A stretch of 7,017 nucleotides of DNA from JBFLVQ01 sp040758525 (GTDB lineage Bacteria; Acidobacteriota; Blastocatellia; Chloracidobacteriales; JADJPF01): NCBI GenBank assembly GCA_040758525.1, contig JBFLVQ010000502.1, forward strand, positions 1 to 7,017. Direction: 5' to 3'. The translations under genes were made by a program, and so were the position numbers. The notes under the pieces were generated by a model, which saw only the letters and a program-made list of their open reading frames with translations, did no database searches and was not told where the DNA came from. Below are positions 5,872 to 7,017 of the stretch, in pieces (position 1 is the stretch's first letter; every line of letters starts with the position of its first letter).

Positions 5872-6602
5872 ATTCTCTTCTTATAAAGATCGTTCTGCAG
5901 AAGATAGCGAACCGTTGAAGCAAACCATTGTCCGCCTTCTTTGGTGGGAACACCAAGCTTACTCAACTCTGCTGCTATACGTCTTAAACTCCAACCATCT
6001 CCACGCCATGATCTAATTTGATCTATTACCGCAAGCTCATGTGAATCTTCGATCAGACGATTATTAACTCGAACAAAGCCGAAAGGAGTTGTGCCATAAG
6101 GTTGCAGATGATTTTTTTTATGCCCTAGAGCTGCTATCGTGCGCTCCGAAGTCAAATTTCTTTCTAGCTCTGCAAAGGCTGCAGCCATACTTAGAAAAAA
6201 CCTTCCCATAGCCGAGGCCGTGTTTAGCGTCTGACCGCCCATATCGACCAGGTGAAGGGCTATACCAGCGCGATCCCAAGAGCGAGTCTGCCGCAGTGCG
6301 TCTTCTGCATCTCTAAATAATCTGTCCAGCTTGAGTGCAACTATATGACCAATTTGTTTTGTTGAGATCAGCTCAATAACTTCGGCACCGCCGGGGCGTG
6401 CATTCAAGGACTTTGCTGCTGACACTCCTTCTTCTCTAATAAATTTTATGATCTCTAATCCAGTTAGCTGGCAATAGGCTTTTAATCTCTCGGCCTGAGC
6501 GTCTAGCGAAACCCCTTCCCTTGCCTGTTCCTCAGTTGAAACTCTGGTGTAGCAAACTGCTCCTACTGGCGCCGCCTTATCAATATTTCGAGATTTTGCC
6601 AC
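5868..6602 (-). CDS. Compact serine recombinase (resolvase/invertase catalytic domain)
   Basis: This 244-aa site-specific recombinase should cut and rejoin DNA through a 5'-phosphoserine link. The catalytic domain covers about residues 12-160: YTRVSTEEQ with nucleophile Ser22 and Arg20, Arg69 in NARPGG, and LKLDRLFRD with Asp93, Arg94 and Arg97. The long helix AAAFAELERNLTSERT (about 140-155) follows. All key residues are present, so it may be active. Residues 168-242 (PYGTTPFGF, GDGWSLRRIAAELSKLGV, WFASTVRYLLQNDLY) resemble the beginning of the Recombinase domain of large serine recombinases and should bind DNA. The zinc ribbon and coiled coil of the 450-700-aa phage integrases are missing, so it is a short form, not a large integrase. 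The start is GTG with AGGG (6611-6614) eight bases before it. Whether it integrates, resolves or inverts DNA cannot be told. Confidence 0.88.
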   Translation of the reverse strand: MAKSRNIDKAAPVGAVCYTRVSTEEQAREGVSLDAQAERLKAYCQLTGLEIIKFIREEGVSAAKSLNARPGGAEVIELISTKQIGHIVALKLDRLFRDAEDALRQTRSWDRAGIALHLVDMGGQTLNTASAMGRFFLSMAAAFAELERNLTSERTIAALGHKKNHLQPYGTTPFGFVRVNNRLIEDSHELAVIDQIRSWRGDGWSLRRIAAELSKLGVPTKEGGQWFASTVRYLLQNDLYKKRI

Positions 6603-6655
6603 TGTACAAACCCTATGTTGATAACATTGTACAAACCTGTTCCCCGTTGTACAAA
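6602..6655. repeat. Three TTGTACAA-type palindromes before the recombinase
   Basis: The 8-bp palindrome TTGTACAA is perfect at 6627-6634 and 6647-6654. A third copy, CTGTACAA at 6602-6609, has one change. All three are followed by A on the plus strand, giving TGTACAAA. Centres are 25 and 20 bp apart. The third copy fills the space between the recombinase ribosome site and its GTG. This looks like an operator cluster for autoregulation, or recombinase binding sites. Confidence 0.65.
6626..6654 (-). promoter_or_regulatory. Candidate recombinase promoter embedded in palindromes
   Basis: On the minus strand TTGTAC (6649-6654) and TACAAT (6626-6631, five of six to the -10 consensus) are exactly 17 bp apart. 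Transcription would start near 6619, leaving a leader of about 17 nt that still includes the AGGG ribosome site. Both hexamers lie inside copies of the TTGTACAA palindrome, so a protein bound there would cover the promoter. Confidence 0.45.
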
Positions 6656-6660
6656 TGCTC

Positions 6661-6694
6661 GAAAATTATCCCAAGACTCGCCAAAATAATTTTC
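6661..6694. repeat. 9-bp perfect inverted repeat after the rightmost gene
   Basis: GAAAATTAT (6661-6669) and ATAATTTTC (6686-6694) are perfect inverted copies around 16 bp. The dyad begins at the stop codon of the rightmost gene. The stem is AT-rich and has no T tract after it on the minus strand, so a standard intrinsic terminator is unlikely. It may be a weak hairpin or a protein site. Confidence 0.45.
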
Positions 6695-7017
6695 ACAACC
6701 CCTGTCTGCTCTCCCATAGCTTGATCGCACGCGATAGTTTTTGATAATCGTGTGCTTGGCTAGCTACAAAAGCAAAAAATTGCGTAATTGCCCTAGCTTC
6801 TTCTAAACCTTGCTCAAAAACCATAGAATGCACATATTTAAGACCATTCCCAGTCTCAATTTTCAGATATAATTGAATATGGTAGGAGTCGTCATGTGTA
6901 GTGTTTGGTGGCCAAATAGTTACTTTATAACCATTCTTTTCTAGCAGCTCTATCAATGTCTTAGCATCTTTTATGTTGGTTGAATAGTTTGCTTTTTTAC
7001 CTGTTATCTTGCTTACA
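6693..7017 (-). CDS. Unrecognised protein, C-terminal part (5' end outside window)
   Basis: The frame is open to the window edge, giving 107 visible codons. The first possible internal start, TTG at 6956, has no ribosome site, and the codons before it (GKKANYSTNIKDAKTLIELL) read as good protein sequence, so I treat the gene as 5'-partial. The visible order is a helix (about STNIKDAKTLIELLEKNGY), strands (KVTIW, SYHIQLYLKIET) and a helix starting EEARAITQFFAFVASQA. It has no membrane segment or cysteines. The pattern of an ST-x-I-x-x-A helix, a short beta sheet and a closing Ala-rich helix is loosely like small phage 'ABA sandwich' proteins, a weak resemblance that I would not use as a name. 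It ends 90 bp before the recombinase start, in the same direction. Confidence 0.55.
   Translation of the reverse strand, partial: VSKITGKKANYSTNIKDAKTLIELLEKNGYKVTIWPPNTTHDDSYHIQLYLKIETGNGLKYVHSMVFEQGLEEARAITQFFAFVASQAHDYQKLSRAIKLWESRQGL

Noticed and set aside
5868..6602. Recombinase as a broken large serine integrase with the 76-aa gene as its displaced end
   Set aside because: The 76-aa protein has no zinc ribbon or long coiled coil, and short recombinases that end at this point are a known form.
6661..6694. Inverted repeat as an intrinsic terminator
   Set aside because: The stem is AT-rich, the loop is long and there is no T tract on the minus strand, so it was kept only as a repeat.
6521..6724. 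Plus-strand frame of 67 codons
   Set aside because: It is antisense to the recombinase N-terminus and crosses the palindromic promoter region; no ribosome site.

Overview
The window is a piece of a low-to-moderate GC bacterial chromosome. The best taxonomic guess is Acidobacteriota, perhaps a Blastocatellia-like lineage. This rests on the look of the ECF sigma / anti-sigma operon, whose anti-sigma factor ends in a DPNIRIIW-type tail, and of the secretin-N-like exported protein beside it. It is recognition from memory, not a database result. Apart from one tRNA, every gene is on the minus strand, so the operons read from high to low coordinates.

Right part (about 5570-7017): accessory DNA next to a tRNA. 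From right to left it holds the 3' end of an unrecognised gene that enters from outside the window, a 9-bp inverted repeat, and a promoter region built on three TTGTACAA-type palindromes. These are followed by a compact serine recombinase (244 aa) and a 76-aa gene of unknown function whose ATG overlaps the recombinase stop codon. Between that small gene and the tRNA lie two perfect tandem copies of a 12-bp repeat, then the tRNA's own terminator. A recombinase, small unknown genes and repeats abutting the 3' side of a tRNA suggest the edge of an integrated element. The other edge is not in the window.

Middle part (about 3440-5570): tRNA-Leu(CAA) on the plus strand, and divergently an ABC-F ATPase of the Uup type (GTG start, no Shine-Dalgarno, with a six-codon mini-ORF overlapping the start codon). 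About 130 bp separate them and contain plausible promoters in both directions.

Left part (1-3440): a four-gene operon with short gaps (41, 14 and 28 nt). It encodes an ECF sigma factor, an exported von Willebrand factor A (VWA) protein with a complete metal-binding MIDAS motif, a membrane-spanning anti-sigma factor with an HxxxCxxC zinc motif, and the start of an exported protein with a secretin-N-like segment, cut by the window edge. The likely logic is that the anti-sigma holds the sigma factor at the membrane while its long extracytoplasmic tail, the VWA protein and the fourth protein act outside the inner membrane. The signal and regulon cannot be read from the sequence. The most unusual point is that the VWA gene sits between the sigma and anti-sigma genes.
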